Assembly: GCF_000346465.2 (NCBI RefSeq)
Contig: NC_034013.1
Span: 7,162,290 to 7,226,289, forward strand
Length of the DNA stretch: 64,000 nt
Direction of reading: 5' to 3'
DNA from: Prunus persica
Lineage: Eukaryota > Streptophyta > Magnoliopsida > Rosales > Rosaceae
Under the pieces are notes generated by a model, which was not told the origin of the DNA, searched no databases, and was given only the letters and a program-made list of their open reading frames with translations. The position numbers and the translations under genes are program-made. Positions 37,301 through 50,655 of the stretch are shown here, in pieces; the stretch's first letter is position 1, and each line of letters begins with the position of its first letter.

Positions 37301-40300
37301 TGTTGGAGTCATTTGGTGACTTTTGAGTGGAATCCAATGGCTAAAACTGTGCAATACACTAACCACTCCGTTTCAGAACGAAGTTCGTACAAACCGGAAT
37401 TGTCCAATTTCATGGACCAATCGATATAGGATAGAGTCCAAACCGTGGGGAACATCATAATACGGTGGGAGGAGTCATTTGGTGGGTTTTGGTTGAAATC
37501 CAATCTCTACAAGTATGCAATATACCAACCACTCCATTTCATGACGAACTTCGTACGAACTTCAATTGTCCAATTTCATGGACCCATCGATATCGGATTG
37601 AGTCCCAAACCTGAGGAGCATAATAATATAATGGGAGGAGTGATTTGGTGACTTTTGAGTGAAATCCAAAGACTAAAACGATGCATTACACTAACCACTC
37701 TATTTAAGAGCGAACTTCGTACGAGCCTGGATTGTCCAATTTCATGGACCAATTGATATCGGATTGACTCCAAAACTTGGGGAACATCATAATACGGTGG
37801 GAGGAGTCATTTGGTGGGTTTTGTGTGAAATCCAATCTCTAAAACTATGCAATACACCAACCGCTCCATTTCATAACGAACTTCGTACGTACCTGAATTG
37901 TCCAATTTCATGGACCAATCGATATCGGATTGAGTCCAAAACTTGTGGAACATCATAATATGATGCGAGGAGTCATTTGGTGGCTTTTGAGTGAAATCCA
38001 ATGGCTAAAACGATGCAATACACCAACCACTCCATTTCAGAACGAACTTCGTACGAAGTTGAAATTGTTCAATTTCGTGGACCAATCGATATCGGATTTA
38101 GTCCAAAACTTGGGGAACGTCCTAATACGGTGGGAGGATTCATTTGGTGTCTTTTGAGTGAAATTCAATGGCTAAAACTATGCAATACACCAACCACTCC
38201 ATTTCATAATGAACTTCGTACGAACCTGAATTGTCCAATTTGATGGACCAATTGATATCGGATTGAGTCCAATCCTTAGGGAACACCATAATACAGTGGG
38301 AGGAGTCATTTGGTATGTTTTGACTGAAATCCAATGGTTAAAACTATTCAATACACCAACCACTCCATTTCAGAACTAACTTCGTACGAACCTGAATTGT
38401 CCAATTTCATGGACCAACTGATATCGGATTGAGTCCAAAACTTGGAGACATCATAATACGGTTGGAGGAGTCATTTGGTGGGTTTTGAGTGAAATTCAAT
38501 CTCTACAACTATGCAATACACCAACCACTCCATTTCATAACGAACTTCGTATGAACCTGAATTGTCCAATTTTCACGGACGAATCGATATAGGATTGAGT
38601 CCAAAAATTGGGGAACAACATAATATGATGGTTGGAGTCATTTGGTGACTTTTGAGTGAAATCCAAGGGCTAAAACTATGCACTACACTAACCACTCCAT
38701 TTGAGAACGAACTTTGAACGAACCTGAATTGTCCAATTTCATGGACCAATCGATATCGGATAGAGTCCAAACCCTAGGGAACATCATAATACGATGGGAG
38801 GAGTCATTTGGTTGCTTTTGATTGAAATCCAAACTCTACAACTATGCAATACACCAACGACTCTATTTCATGACGAACTTCGTACGAACCTCAATTGTCC
38901 AATTTCATGGACCAATCGATATCGGATTGAGTCCAAAACTTGGGGAACATCAGAATACGGTGGGAGGAGTCATTTGGTGGCTTTTGCGTGAATTCCAATG
39001 GGAAAAACTATGCAATACACCAACCACTCCATTTTAGAACGAACTTCGTACGAACCTGTATTGTCCAATTTCAGGGACCAATCGATATCGGATTGAGTCC
39101 AAAACTCGGGGAACATCATAATACGGTGGGAGGAGTCATTTGGTGGCTTTTGAGTGAAATCCAATCACTACAACAATGCAATACCCCAAGTACTCCATTT
39201 CATAACGAACTTCGTACAAACCTGAATTGTGCAATTTCATGGATCAATCGATATCGGTTTGAGTCCAAAACAAGGGGAACATCATAATATGACGGGAGGA
39301 GTCATTTGGTGTCTTTTGAGTGAACTCCTATGGCTAAAACTATGCAATACACCAACCACTCCATTTCAGAATGAACTTCGTACGAACTTGAATTGTCCAA
39401 TTTCATGGACCAATCGATATCGGATAGAGTCCAAACCGTGGGGAACATCATAATACGGTGGGAGGAGTCATTTGGTGGGTTTTGATTGAAATCCAATCTC
39501 TACAACTATGCAATACACCAACCACACCATTTCATGACAAACTTCGTACGAACCTGAATTGTCCAATTTCATAGACCAATCGATATTGGATTGAGTCCAA
39601 AACTTGGGGAACATCATAATATGATGGGAGGAGTCATTTTGTGACTTTTGAGTGAAATCCAATGGCTAAAACGATGCAATATACTAACCACTCCATTTTA
39701 GAGCGAACTTCGTACGAGCCTGAATTGTCCAATTTCATGGACCAATCGATATCGGATTGACTCCAAAACTTGGGGAACATCATAATATGATGGGTGGATT
39801 CATTTGATGACTTTTGAGTGAAATCCAGTGGCTAAAACTTTGAAATGCAAAAACCAACCCATTTCAGAACGAACTTCGAATGAACATGAATTGTCCAATA
39901 TCATGGACCAATCGATATCGGATTGAGTACAAAACTTGGGGAACATCATACTACGGTGGGAGTTGTCATTTGGTGGATTTTGAGTGAAATCCAATCTCTA
40001 CAACTATGCAATACACCAACCACTCCATTTCATGACGAACTTCGTACGAACTTGAATTGTCCAATTTCGTGGACCAATCGATATCGGATTGAATCCAAAA
40101 CTTGGGGATCGTTCATCATACGGTGGGAGGAGTCTTTTGGTGGGTTTTGAGTGAAATCAAATATCTAGAACTATGCAATACACCAACCACTCTATTTCAT
40201 AACGAACTTCTTACGAACCTGAATTGTCCAATTTCATGGACCAATCGATATCGGATTGAGTCCAAATCTTGGGGAACATCATAATACGGTGGGAGGAGTC

Positions 40301-40390
40301 ATTTGGTGTCTTTTCAGTGAAATCCAACGGCTAAAACTATTCAATACACCAACCACTCCATTTCAGAACGAACTTCATACGAACCTAAAT

Positions 40391-42050
40391 TGTCCAATTT
40401 CGTGGACCAATCGATATCGGATTGACTCCAAAACTTGGGGAACGTCCTAATACAGTGGGAGGCATCATTTGGTGTCTTCTGAGTGAAATCGAATGGCTAA
40501 AAATATGCAATACAGCAGCCACTCTATTTCAGAACGAACTTCGTACGAATTTGAATTGTCCAATTTCATGGACCAATCGATATCGGATTGAGTGCAAAAC
40601 GTGGGGAGCATCATACTATGGTGGGTGGAGTCATTTGGTGGCTTTTGAGTGAAATCCAATGGGAAAAAAGTATGCAATACACCAACCACTCCATTGCATA
40701 ACGAACTTCGTACGAACCTGTATTGTCCAATTTCATGGACCTATCGATATCGGATTTAGTCCAAAACTTGGGGATGATCATAATATGGTGGGAGGAGTCA
40801 TTTCGTGGGTTTTGAGTGAAATCCAATCTCTACAACTATGCAATACACCAACCACCCTATTTCGTAATGAACTTCATGCGAACCTGAATTGTCCAATTTC
40901 ATGGACCAATCGATATCGGATTGAGTCCAAAACTTGGGGAACATCATAATATGATGGCAGGAGTCATTTGGTGACTTTTGAGTGAAATCCAATGGCTAAA
41001 ACTATGCAATACACTAACCACTCCATTTCATAACGAACTTCCTACGAACCTGAATTGTGCAATTTCATGGACCAATCGATATCGGATAGATTCCAAAAGT
41101 TAAGGAACATCATAAGACATTGGGAGGAGTCATTTGGTGCCTTTTGACTAAAATCCAATGGCAAAAACTATGCAATACACCAACCACTTCATTTCGTAAC
41201 GAACTTCATACGAACCTGAATTGCCCAATTTCGTGGACCAATCGATATCGGATTGACTCCAAAACTTGGGGAACGTCCTAATACAGTGGGAGGCGTCATT
41301 TGGTGTCTTTTGAGTGAAATCCAATGGCTAAAACTATGCAATACAGCAGCCACTCCATTTCAGAATAAACTTCGTACGAACTTGAATTGTCCAATTTCAA
41401 GGACCAATCGATATCGGATTGAGTCCAAAACGTGGGGAGCATCATACTATGATGGGTGGAGTCATTTGGTGGCTTTTGAGTGAAATTCAATGGGAAAAAA
41501 GTATGCAATACACCAACCACTCCATTGCATGACGAACTTCGTACGAACCTGTATTGTCCAATTTCATGGACCAATCGATATCGGATTTAGTCCAAAACTT
41601 GGGGATCATCATAATAAGGTGGGAGGAGTCATTTCGTTGGTTTTGAGTGAAATCCAATCTCTACAACTATGCAATACACCAACCACCCTATTTCGTAATG
41701 AACTTCGTGCGAACCTGAATTGTCTAATTTCATGGACCAATCGATATCGGATTGAGTCCAAAACTTGGGGAACATCATAATACAATGGGAGAAGTCATTT
41801 GGTGACTTTTGAGTGAAATCCAATGGCTAAAATTGTGCAATACACTAACCACTCCATTTCAGAACGAATTTCCTACGAACCTGAATTGTCCAATTTCATG
41901 GACCAATCGATATCGGATTGAGTCCAAAACTTAAGGAACATCATAAGACGGTGAGAGGAGTCATTTGGTGGGTGTTGAGTGAAATCCAATCTCTACAACT
42001 ATGCAATACACCAACCACTCCATTTCATAACGAACTTCGTACGAACCTGA
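40391..42050 (+). repeat. Duplication of an 831-bp five-monomer block
   Basis: Two copies at offset 831 bp, about 40,391-41,221 and 41,222-42,050. Diagnostic variants: 'acgtcctaatacagtggg', 'aatacagcagccactc', 'gtggggagcatcatacta', and a rare monomer type with 'ccaatgggaaaaaagtatgc' and 'ccattgcat'. Related but not identical copies of the central part recur at about 44,460-45,092 and 48,590-49,300, so the block has four family members on both sides of the 45.1-kb LTR insertion. Confidence 0.87.
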
Positions 42051-45000
42051 ATTGTCCAATTTGTTGGACCAATCTATATCGGATTAAGCCCAAAACTTGG
42101 GGATCATCATCATACGGTGGGAGGAGTCATTTGGTGGATTTTGAGTGAAATCCAATATCTAGAACTATGCAATACACCAACCACTCCATTTCATAATGAA
42201 CTTCGTACAAACCTGAATTGTCCAATTTCATGGACCAATCGATATCGGATTGAGTCCAAAACTTGGGGAACGTCCTAATACAGTGGGAGGAGTCATTTGG
42301 TGTCTTTTGAGTGAAATCCTACGGCTAAAACTATGCAACAAACCAACCACTTCATTGCAGAACGAACTTCGTACGAACCTAAATTGTCCAATTTCGTGGA
42401 CCAATCGATATCGGATTGAGTCCAAAACTTGGGGAACGTCATAATATGATGGGAGAAGTCATTTGTTGACTTTTGAGTGAAATCCAATGGCTAAAACTAT
42501 GCAATACACTAACCACTCCATTTCAGAACGAACTTCGTACTTACTTGAATTGTCCAATTTCAAGGACCAATCGATATCGGATTGAGTACGAAAGTTGGGG
42601 AACATCAAAATACGGTGGGAGGAGTCATTTGGCGGGTTTTGCGTGAAATCCAATCTCTACAACTAGTAATACTCCAACCACTCCAATTCATAATGAACTT
42701 CTTACGAACCTGAATTGTCCAATTTCATGGACCAATCGATATCAGATTGAGTCCAAAGCTTGGGGAACATCATAATACGGTGGGAGGAGTCATTTGGTGT
42801 CTTTTGACTGAAATCCAATGGCTAAAACTATGCAATACACCAACCACTCCATTTCAGAACGAACTTCGTACGAACCTGAATTGTCCACTTTTAAGGACCA
42901 ATCGATATCGGATTGAGTCCAAAACTTTGGGAACATCATAATACTGTGGGAGGATTCATTTGGTTCGTTTTGAGTGAAATCCAAGCTCTACAACTATGCA
43001 ATACACCAACAACTCCATTTCAGAACGAACTTCGTACCAACCTAAATTGTCCAATTCCATGGACCAATCGATATCAGATTGAGTCCAAAACTTAGGGAAC
43101 ATCATAATACGGTGGGAGGAGTCATTTGGTGGGTTTTGAGTGAAATCCAATCTCTACAACTATGCAACACACCAACCACTCCATTGCATAACGAACTTCG
43201 TACGAACCAGAATTGTCCAATTTCATGGACCAATCCATATCGGATTGAGTCCAAAACTTGGGGAACATAATAATATGATGGGAGGAGTCATGTGGTGTCC
43301 TTTGACTGAAATCCAATGGCTAAAACTATGCAATACACCAACCACTCTATTTCAGAACGAACTTCGTACGAACCTGAATTGTCCAATTTCAAGGACCAAT
43401 CGATATCGGAGTGAGTGTAAAACTTAGGGAACATCGTAAAATGGTGGGAGGAGTCGTTTGGTGGGTTTTGAGTGAAACAAAATCTCTACAACCATGCAAT
43501 ACACCAACCACCCTATTGACCAATCGATATTGGATTGTGTCCAAAACTTGGGGAACATCATAATATGGTGGGAGGAGTCATTTGGTGACTTTTGAGTGAA
43601 ATCTAACGGCTAAAACTATGCAATACACGAACGACTCCATTTCAGAACGAACTTCGTATGAATTTGAATTGTCCAATTTTAAGGACCAATCGATATCAGA
43701 TTAATTCCAAAACTGCGGGACATCATAATATATGGTGGGAGAAGTCATTTGGTGACTTTTGAGTGAAATCCAATGGCTAAAACTACGCAATACACCGACC
43801 AATCCATTTCGTAACGAACTTCATACGAACCTGGATTCACCAATTTCATGGAACAATCGACATCGAATTGAGTCTAGAACTTGGGGAACGTCCTAACACG
43901 GCGGGAGGAGTCATTTGGTGTCTTTTGAGTGAAATTCAATGGCTAAAACTATGCAATACACCAACCACTCCATTTCATAATGAACTTCGTACGAACCTGA
44001 ATTGTCCAATTTGATGGACCAATCGATATCGGATTGAGTCCAGAAGTTGGGGAACGTCCTAATACGGTGGGAGGAGTCATTTGGTGTCTTTTGAGGGAAA
44101 TCCAATTTCTAAAACTGTGCAATACACCAACCACTCCATTTCATAATGAACTTCGTACGAACCTGAATTGTCCAATTTGATGGACCAATCGATATCGAAT
44201 TAAGTCCAAACCTTGGGGAACATCATAATACAGTGGGAGGAGTCATTTGGTATCTTTTGACTGAAATCCAATGGCTAAAACTGTGCAATACACCAACCAA
44301 TCCATTTCAGAATGAACTTCTTACGAACCTGAACTATCCAATTTCATGGACCAATCGATAACGGATTGAGTCCAAAACTTGGGGAACATCATAATACGGT
44401 GGGAGGAGTCATTTGGTTGGGTTTGAGTGAAATCCAATCTCTAAAACTATGCAATACACCAACCACTCCATTTCAGAACGAACTTCGTACGAACTTGAAT
44501 TGTCCAATTTCATGGACCAATCGATATCGGATTGAGTCCAAAACGTGGGGAGCATCATACTATGGTGGGTGGAGTCATTTGGTGGCTTTTGAGTGAAATC
44601 CAATGGGAAAAAAGTATGCAATACACCAACCACTCCATTGCATAACGAACTTCGTACTGTCCAATTTGATGGACCAATCGATATCGGATTTAGTCCAAAA
44701 CTTGGGGATCATCATAATACGGTGGGAGGAGTCATTTGGTGACTTTTGAGTGAAATCCACTGGCTAAAACTATGCAATACACCAACCACCCTATTTTGAA
44801 ACGAACTTCGTGCGAACCTGAATTGTCCAATTTCATGGACCAATCGATATCGGATTGAGTCCAAAAGTTGGGGAACATCATAATACGATGGGAGGAGTCA
44901 TTTGGTGACTTTTGAGTGAAATCCAATGGCTAAAGCTATGCAATACACTAACCACTCCATTTCATAACGAACTTCCTACGAACTTGAATTGTGCAATTTC

Positions 45001-45929
45001 ATGGACCAATCGATATCGGATAGATTCCAAAAGTTAAGGAACATCATAAGACAGTGGGAGGAGTCATTTGGTGGGTTTTGAGTGAAATCCAATGACAGGA
45101 CCCGAATTAAATTCCGCTTTGGAATTTGAGTCGAACCCTGTGCGTGTCCGACACTTGGCAAATGTCGAGCACGAAAGACCTATTTGCCCTTTTTCTTAAA
45201 ATTTTGACTTGGACTTCGAAAAATTTCGGCAGAGTCTCCCCTAAATTTCGTTCAATCCAAAACTTACACTTGTCATAACGAGCATAATCATCCAAACAAC
45301 CAACAGCCAGCACTTCAATAAACATGCTAAAAGTTCCATTCTCACTCTAGGGCAATATATCAGAGCAATTTTGATAGCTTACGGATTACTTAATTGGTTT
45401 GCATACCAACATTTTTGAACTAGAAGGCGCGGAAGTCACGATGGCCTGGTGGTGGGTGTCTTGTGCACGCTACAGCCTGGGGCCGCAAAACAGTTGAAAG
45501 TGTGAGTGGACCAAAAATAAAGGTTCATAAAATATCTAAGAATATACTAACCCCCGATGTAAAAATAAGGAAATAAATTCAAACACGTATTCTGCATTTA
45601 AAGCATACTAAACTCAAGGCATTATATGTAAATCATATTCGAACTCGATACTTCTCGCATAAAAACAATGAAATCAACTACAGTTGAGTAAAACTGAATA
45701 TCTAAACTATCTTGGAAACATATGAAAGTCAACGCAGTTACATATTTATAGAAATATATGCAATCGCTTTCAAGAGCAATAAAACTTGCATGAAAGCATT
45801 GAAATCCAATTTGGATAAAAGTGCTGAAATCAAACCTGCAATAAAGCAATGTACTCAAAACTTGAATTAAAGCACTGCAATTAATCAAAACTACCACTCG
45901 GATGTACCCCTGTAATTCCGTCAATTTCC

Positions 45930-46230
45930 CTGGCAGGTCTCGGCGACACACAGTCTATCCGAGCAGCAAATCCTGGCAGGATACAGGGGACTATAGTTAG
46001 CCTGATCCGCTGGCAGGTCTCGGTGACACAAAGTCAACTCGAGCTGCTCTGGCAGGATTCAGGGGACCGTAGTCAGCCTGATTCGCAATCCTGGCAGGTC
46101 TCGGGGACACGAAGTCAGCCGAGCCACAAATCCTGGCAGGTCTCGGGACACCAAGTCTGCCGAGCCGCAAATCTTGGCAGGTCTCGGGACACCAAGTCTG
46201 CCGAGCCACAAATCCTGGCACTCACGGTCC
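45930..46230 (-). repeat. Minisatellite of about 41-42 bp inside the LTR fragment
   Basis: Units built around 'ctggcaggtctcgg', 'gacac.aagtc' and 'ccgagc.gcaaatc' recur near 45,930, 46,010, 46,091, 46,133 and 46,174; the last three are spaced 41-42 bp and the first two are more irregular. The homologous LTR at 52,140-52,240 has about one unit, so the array expanded in this copy or its sublineage. Confidence 0.85.
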
Positions 46231-46539
46231 GAGCGTCCCCGAAACTCGTGAGGCAATGTCAAGTGCACTGACAGAGCTGTAAATAGACTGGATGTCCGTA
46301 GACATCGGTCCATCTGAGGGTAATCACCATAACTGGGTACACACGGTGGTTAAAAATAAATATTTTAGAAAAATCTGATAAATCACTGTATTTGGCAAGT
46401 CTGAAACTAAGCTGCTATTTTCTCTGATATAAATCTCAACTCTGCTTTCTGTCACTTTCTACCATGTTCAACTAAGCAGCATAGAAATAAAGATATTTGA
46501 CGGCACAAATCATGCTCGGAAAACATTTGGTAAAACTTA

Positions 46540-46680
46540 TTCAAAATCAAATAATGAAATTTACTCATATAAACTCATTTATAAAAACTTATTTATATAA
46601 AATCAATATAAAATCATTTATGTAAACTCATTTATATAAAGCATTTATATAACTCATTTATATAAAATCTTTTATGAAAG
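46540..46680. repeat. AT-rich short tandem repeat inside the LTR fragment
   Basis: Irregular repeats of 'aaactcatttatataa' with spacing of roughly 16-22 bp. The corresponding part of the forward LTR near 51,830-51,950 is AT-rich but not visibly repeated. Probably a slippage-expanded region. Confidence 0.75.
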
Positions 46681-47528
46681 AAAGTCCACTCACTCCTGGT
46701 CCGAGCTCGCTAGACCTCCTGACGGTCTCTCTTGCGGGCCTGTCTGGTCCCGGGTGCCTGGGTAAACCATCATGCATGTTTGATTAATAAAACTGCTCGG
46801 TAACTTTTTAAGTAAAACTCTGACCCCCGACTTCTAGAAGTGCGTGCACTAACTTTAAAGTCATTTTCCTGCCCACTTAGGTATTTCAGGTATTTACAAT
46901 CGTCTGAAAAGACTCAAGACTTCATTAAGCGATAAACTTCCACCTTGGTCGAGGCGGAACCCCGTGGGGTCCACGACCTCCAATGACCAATCTGAGAGTT
47001 CCTTTAAGTTCCTCACGTTTAAGGAACCATATCCTGCAAGTTTGTCTGAAACTGACGATCGGATTGAGAACGATCGTGAAATCATAAAATTTCCAAACCC
47101 TAGCCTCAGGGTTCGCGATTTCGGAGTATCCGGGACTCCGATTCACGATCCGTCGAATCCTACACGATTCTGAAATTATATGGAACAACATATCCGAAAT
47201 TGAGCGCGATCCAACGGTTCGGCAATATTGAACCCGAAAATCGCACAATATGGAAAATCTATTCGGGGCTCAAACGGAATCCAAATTGAGATCCGCGAAA
47301 TCCTATGCGCTCGTGATAACATAAGGATCGCAACAAGACACAGTGCCACTGCACTACCCTCACCCACGCGCCCCAGCACGCGCCGGCAGCGATGGGTGTC
47401 TAAAGCGATTTCGGCTCGCCGGAAAAACTTCAAATCACGGCTCCAAACTCCTACCCTAGGTAAAACACCATATTTGGAGCCACTTTTGTTCTTGGACCTA
47501 CCCTAAAAAGTGGCCGGAAGTGGCCGAA

Positions 47529-50259
47529 CACACCAACCACTCCATTAAGAACGAACTTCGTACGAACCTGAATTGTCCAATTTCATGGACCAATCGATAT
47601 CCGATTGAGTCCAAACCTTGGGGAATGTCATAATACAGTGGGAGGAGTCATTTGGTGTCTTTTGACTGAAATCCAATGGCTAAAACTATGCAATACACCA
47701 ACCACTCCATTTCATAACGAACTTCGTACGAACCTGAATTGTCCAATTTCATGGACCAATCGATATCGGATTGAGTCCAAACCTTGGGGAATGTCATAAT
47801 ACGGTGGGCGGAGTCATTTGGTGTCTTTTGACTGAAATCCAGTGGCTAAAACTATGCAATAAACCAACCACTCCATTTCAGAAAGAACTTCGTACGAACC
47901 TGAACTGTCCAATTTCATGGACCAATCGATATCGAACTAAGTCCAAAACTTGGGAAACATCATAATACGGTGGGAGGAGTCATTTGGTGGGTTTTGAGTG
48001 AAATCCAATCAGTAAAACTATGCAATACACCAACCGCTCCATTTCAGAAAGAACTTCGTACGAACCTGAATTGTCCAATTTCATGGACCAATCGATATCG
48101 GATTGAGTCAAAAACTTGGGAAACAACATAATTCGATGGGAGGAGTCATTTGGGGTCTTTTGACTGAAATCCAATGGCTAAAACTATGCAATACACCAAC
48201 CACTCCATTTCATAACGAACTTCGGACGAACCTGAATTGTCCAATTTCATGGACCAATTGATATCGGATTGACTCCAAAACCTGGCGAACGTCCTAATAC
48301 GGTGGGAGGAGTCATTTGGGGTCTTTTGACTGAAATCCAATGGCTAAAACTATGCAATACACCAACCACTCCATTTCATAACGAACTTCGTACGAACCTG
48401 AATTGTCCAATTTCATGGACCAATCGATATCGGATTGTGTCCGAAACTTAGGGAACATCATAATATGATGGGAGGAGTCATTTGGTTCCTTTTGAGTGAA
48501 ATACAGTTGCTAAAACTATGCAATACACTAACCACTCAATTTCATGGACCAATCGATATCGGATTGTCCAATTTCATGCACCAATCGATATCGGATTGAC
48601 TCCAAAACTTTGGGAACGTCCTAATACGGTTGGAGGCGTCATTTGGTGTCTTTTGAGCGAAATCCAATGGCTAAAACTATGCAATACAGCAACCACTCCA
48701 TTTCAAAACAAACATCGTTCGAACTTGAATTGTCCAATTTCATGGACCAATCGATATCGGATTGAGTCCAAAACGTGGGGAGCATCCTACTATGGTGGGT
48801 GGAGTCATTTGGTGGCTTTTGAGTGAAATCCAATGGGAAAAAAGTATGTAATACACCAACCACTCCATTTGATAACGAACTTCGTACGAACCTGTGCTGT
48901 CCAATTTGTTGGAGCAATCGATATCGGATTTAGTCCAAAACTTGGGGATCATCATAATACGGTGGGATGAGTCATTTCGTGAGTTTTGAGTGAATTCCAA
49001 TCTCTCCAACTATGCAATACACCAACCACCCTATTTCATAACGAACTTCGTGCGAACCTGAATTGTCCAATTTCATGGACCAATCGATATCGGATTGAGT
49101 CCAAAACTTGGGGAACATCATAATACGATGGGAGGAGTCATTTGGTGACTTTTGAGTGAAATCCAATGGCAAAAACTATGCAGTACACCAACCACTCTAT
49201 TTCAGAACGAACTTCGTACGAACCTGAATTGTCCAATTTCATGGACCAATCAATATCGGATTGAGTCCAAAACTTGGGGAACATCATAATACGATGGCAG
49301 GAGTCATTTGATCACTTTTGAGTGAAATCCAATGGCTAAAACTATGCAATACACTAAACACGCCATTTCAGAACGAACTTCCTACGAACCTGAAGTGTCC
49401 AATTTCATGGACCAATCGATATCGGATTGAGTCCAAAACTTGGGGAATATCAGAATACGGTGGGAGGAGTCATTTGGAGGGTTTTGAGTGAAATCCAATC
49501 TCTACAACGATGCAATACACCAACCACTCCATTTCATGACGAACTACGTACGAACCTGAATTGTCCAATTTCACGGACCAATCGATATCGGATTGAGTCC
49601 AAAAATTAGGGAACAACATAATATGATGGTTGGAGTCATTTGGTGACTTTTGGGTGAAATCCAATGGCTAAAACTATGCAATACACTAAACACTTCATTT
49701 CAGAACGAACTTCGTACGAACCTGAATTGTCCAATTTCATGGACCAATCGATATCGGATAGAAACCAAACCCTGGGGAACATGATAATACGGTGGGAGGA
49801 GTCAATTGGTGGGTTTTGATTGAAATCCAATCTCTACAACTATGCAATACACCAACCACTCCATTTGAGGGCGAACTTCGTACGAAGCTGAATTGTCCAA
49901 TTTCATGAACCAATCGATATCGGATTGAGTCCAAAACTTGGGGAACATCATACTACAGTGGGAGGAATCACTTGGTGGGTTTTGAGTGAAATCCAATCTC
50001 TAAAACTATGCAATACACCAACCACTCCATTTCGGAAAGAACTTCGTTGGAACTTGAATTGTCCAATTTCATGGACCAATCGATGTCGGATTGAGTTCAA
50101 AACTTGGGGAACAAGATAATACGGTGGGAGGAGTCATTTGGTGTCTTTTGACTGAAATCCAATCTCTACAACTATGCAAGACACCAACCACTCCATTTCA
50201 TAACGAACTTCGTACGAACCTGAATTGTCCAATTTCATCGACCAAACGATATCGGATTC
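47529..50259 (+). repeat. 166-bp satellite array, segment between the two LTR fragments
   Basis: About 16 monomers, same orientation and same family as the rest. It resumes with 'cacaccaaccactccatt' after the reverse LTR and ends at 'cgatatcggatt' before the forward element fragment. It includes a copy (48,590-49,300) of the block duplicated at 40.4-42.0 kb, and one rearranged monomer near 48,520-48,600. Confidence 0.95.
48520..48600 (+). repeat. Rearranged satellite monomer
   Basis: The order of landmarks is broken. After 'aaccactc' the sequence jumps to 'aatttcatggaccaatcg', runs to 'atatcggatt', then repeats 'gtccaatttcatgcacc' and 'aatcgatatcggatt'. A deletion of most of the 'catttcagaacgaacttcgtacgaacc' part is combined with a direct repeat of about 38 bp. 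This is consistent with unequal recombination between misaligned monomers. Confidence 0.85.
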
Positions 50260-50306
50260 ACCTCTTCGATTGACAGGTGCGTATATTTCGAGGACGAAAT
50301 TTGTAT

Positions 50307-50318
50307 AAGGGGGGTAGG
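50307..50318 (+). other. Polypurine tract of the long-LTR element
   Basis: 'aaggggggtagg' directly precedes the LTR start TGTAATG at 50,320, the normal position of the plus-strand primer. Confidence 0.82.
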
Positions 50319-50574
50319 TTGTAATGACCCAAACCTAAAATTCATATTTAATGAGTAATTTATTATGCGGAAAGACAATTTTGCCGTTTGACTAAATTAT
50401 GAACTCAAAGTTGACTTTTTGACCGAAAAGGAATTTGACAATTCCACATGCACCGTTGCGTAGAGCACGACGACACGAGTTCATAGACACGAAGTGAGCT
50501 CAAATCGGAGTTTTAACAAAGAAAATACGATTAAAATATCACCAGGGGCAAAATGATAAATTGGAAAATCAGAA

Positions 50575-50586
50575 TTTTTATATAAC
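50575..50586 (+). promoter_or_regulatory. TATA-like box in the LTR of the long-LTR element
   Basis: 'tttttatataac' about 255 bp into the LTR, followed at once by a CT-rich tract as often seen in plant promoters and 5' leaders. It is a probable U3 promoter core. The reverse-oriented LTR at 45.1-47.5 kb lacks this part. No transcription start can be shown from sequence. Confidence 0.5.
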
Positions 50587-50655
50587 CTCACCTCTCTCTC
50601 TCTCTTTCTCTCTCCCCGAGCCCTCCTCCCTCTCTGTTTTCTTTCTCTCCCTCCC
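50586..50655 (+). repeat. CT-rich microsatellite-like tract in the LTR
   Basis: 'cctctctctctctctttctc' and related pyrimidine runs over about 70 bp. A GC-rich stretch follows that can be read as a Pro-rich frame (50,668-50,904, no ATG), which I do not regard as a gene. Confidence 0.85.

Larger units (their letters stand above)
25692..45092 (+). repeat. 166-bp satellite array, second segment
   Basis: About 117 monomers of the same satellite in the same orientation as the left segment. Class A ('tctctacaacta') and class B ('tggctaaaacta') monomers alternate irregularly. From about 26.0 to 32.4 kb many class B monomers read 'tggcaaaaacta' or 'tggccaaaacta', a local subtype. Monomers with internal deletions occur, for example near 43,515, where about 45 bp between 'accaccctatt' and 'gaccaatcg' is missing, and near 44,655, where about 10 bp is lost. 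The right edge is a sharp junction with an LTR fragment after 'gtgaaatccaa'. Confidence 0.96.
45093..47528 (-). mobile_element. 5'-truncated LTR of a long-LTR Ty3/gypsy element, reverse orientation
   Basis: Read on the - strand, this aligns along its length with 50,987-52,880 on the + strand. Matching landmarks include 'gtccaagaacaaaagtgg' near one end, 'ccgaaatcgcgaaccct' in the middle and 'ggcaaataggtctttcgtg' near the other. Its element-sense 3' end is '...cgggtcctgtca' at 45,093. The first about 667 bp of the LTR (U3 with the TATA-like box) are missing at 47,528. It is longer than the homologous part of the other copy because of internal tandem repeats. Many substitutions separate the two copies, so they are old or from different subfamilies. 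The satellite on the two sides is almost in register, with only about 18 bp of a monomer missing. Small open frames inside are not credible genes. Confidence 0.87.

Noticed and set aside
45622..47506. Several open frames of 60-110 residues in the reverse-oriented LTR fragment
   Set aside because: They overlap on both strands, include the minisatellite, and are interrupted in the homologous LTR.
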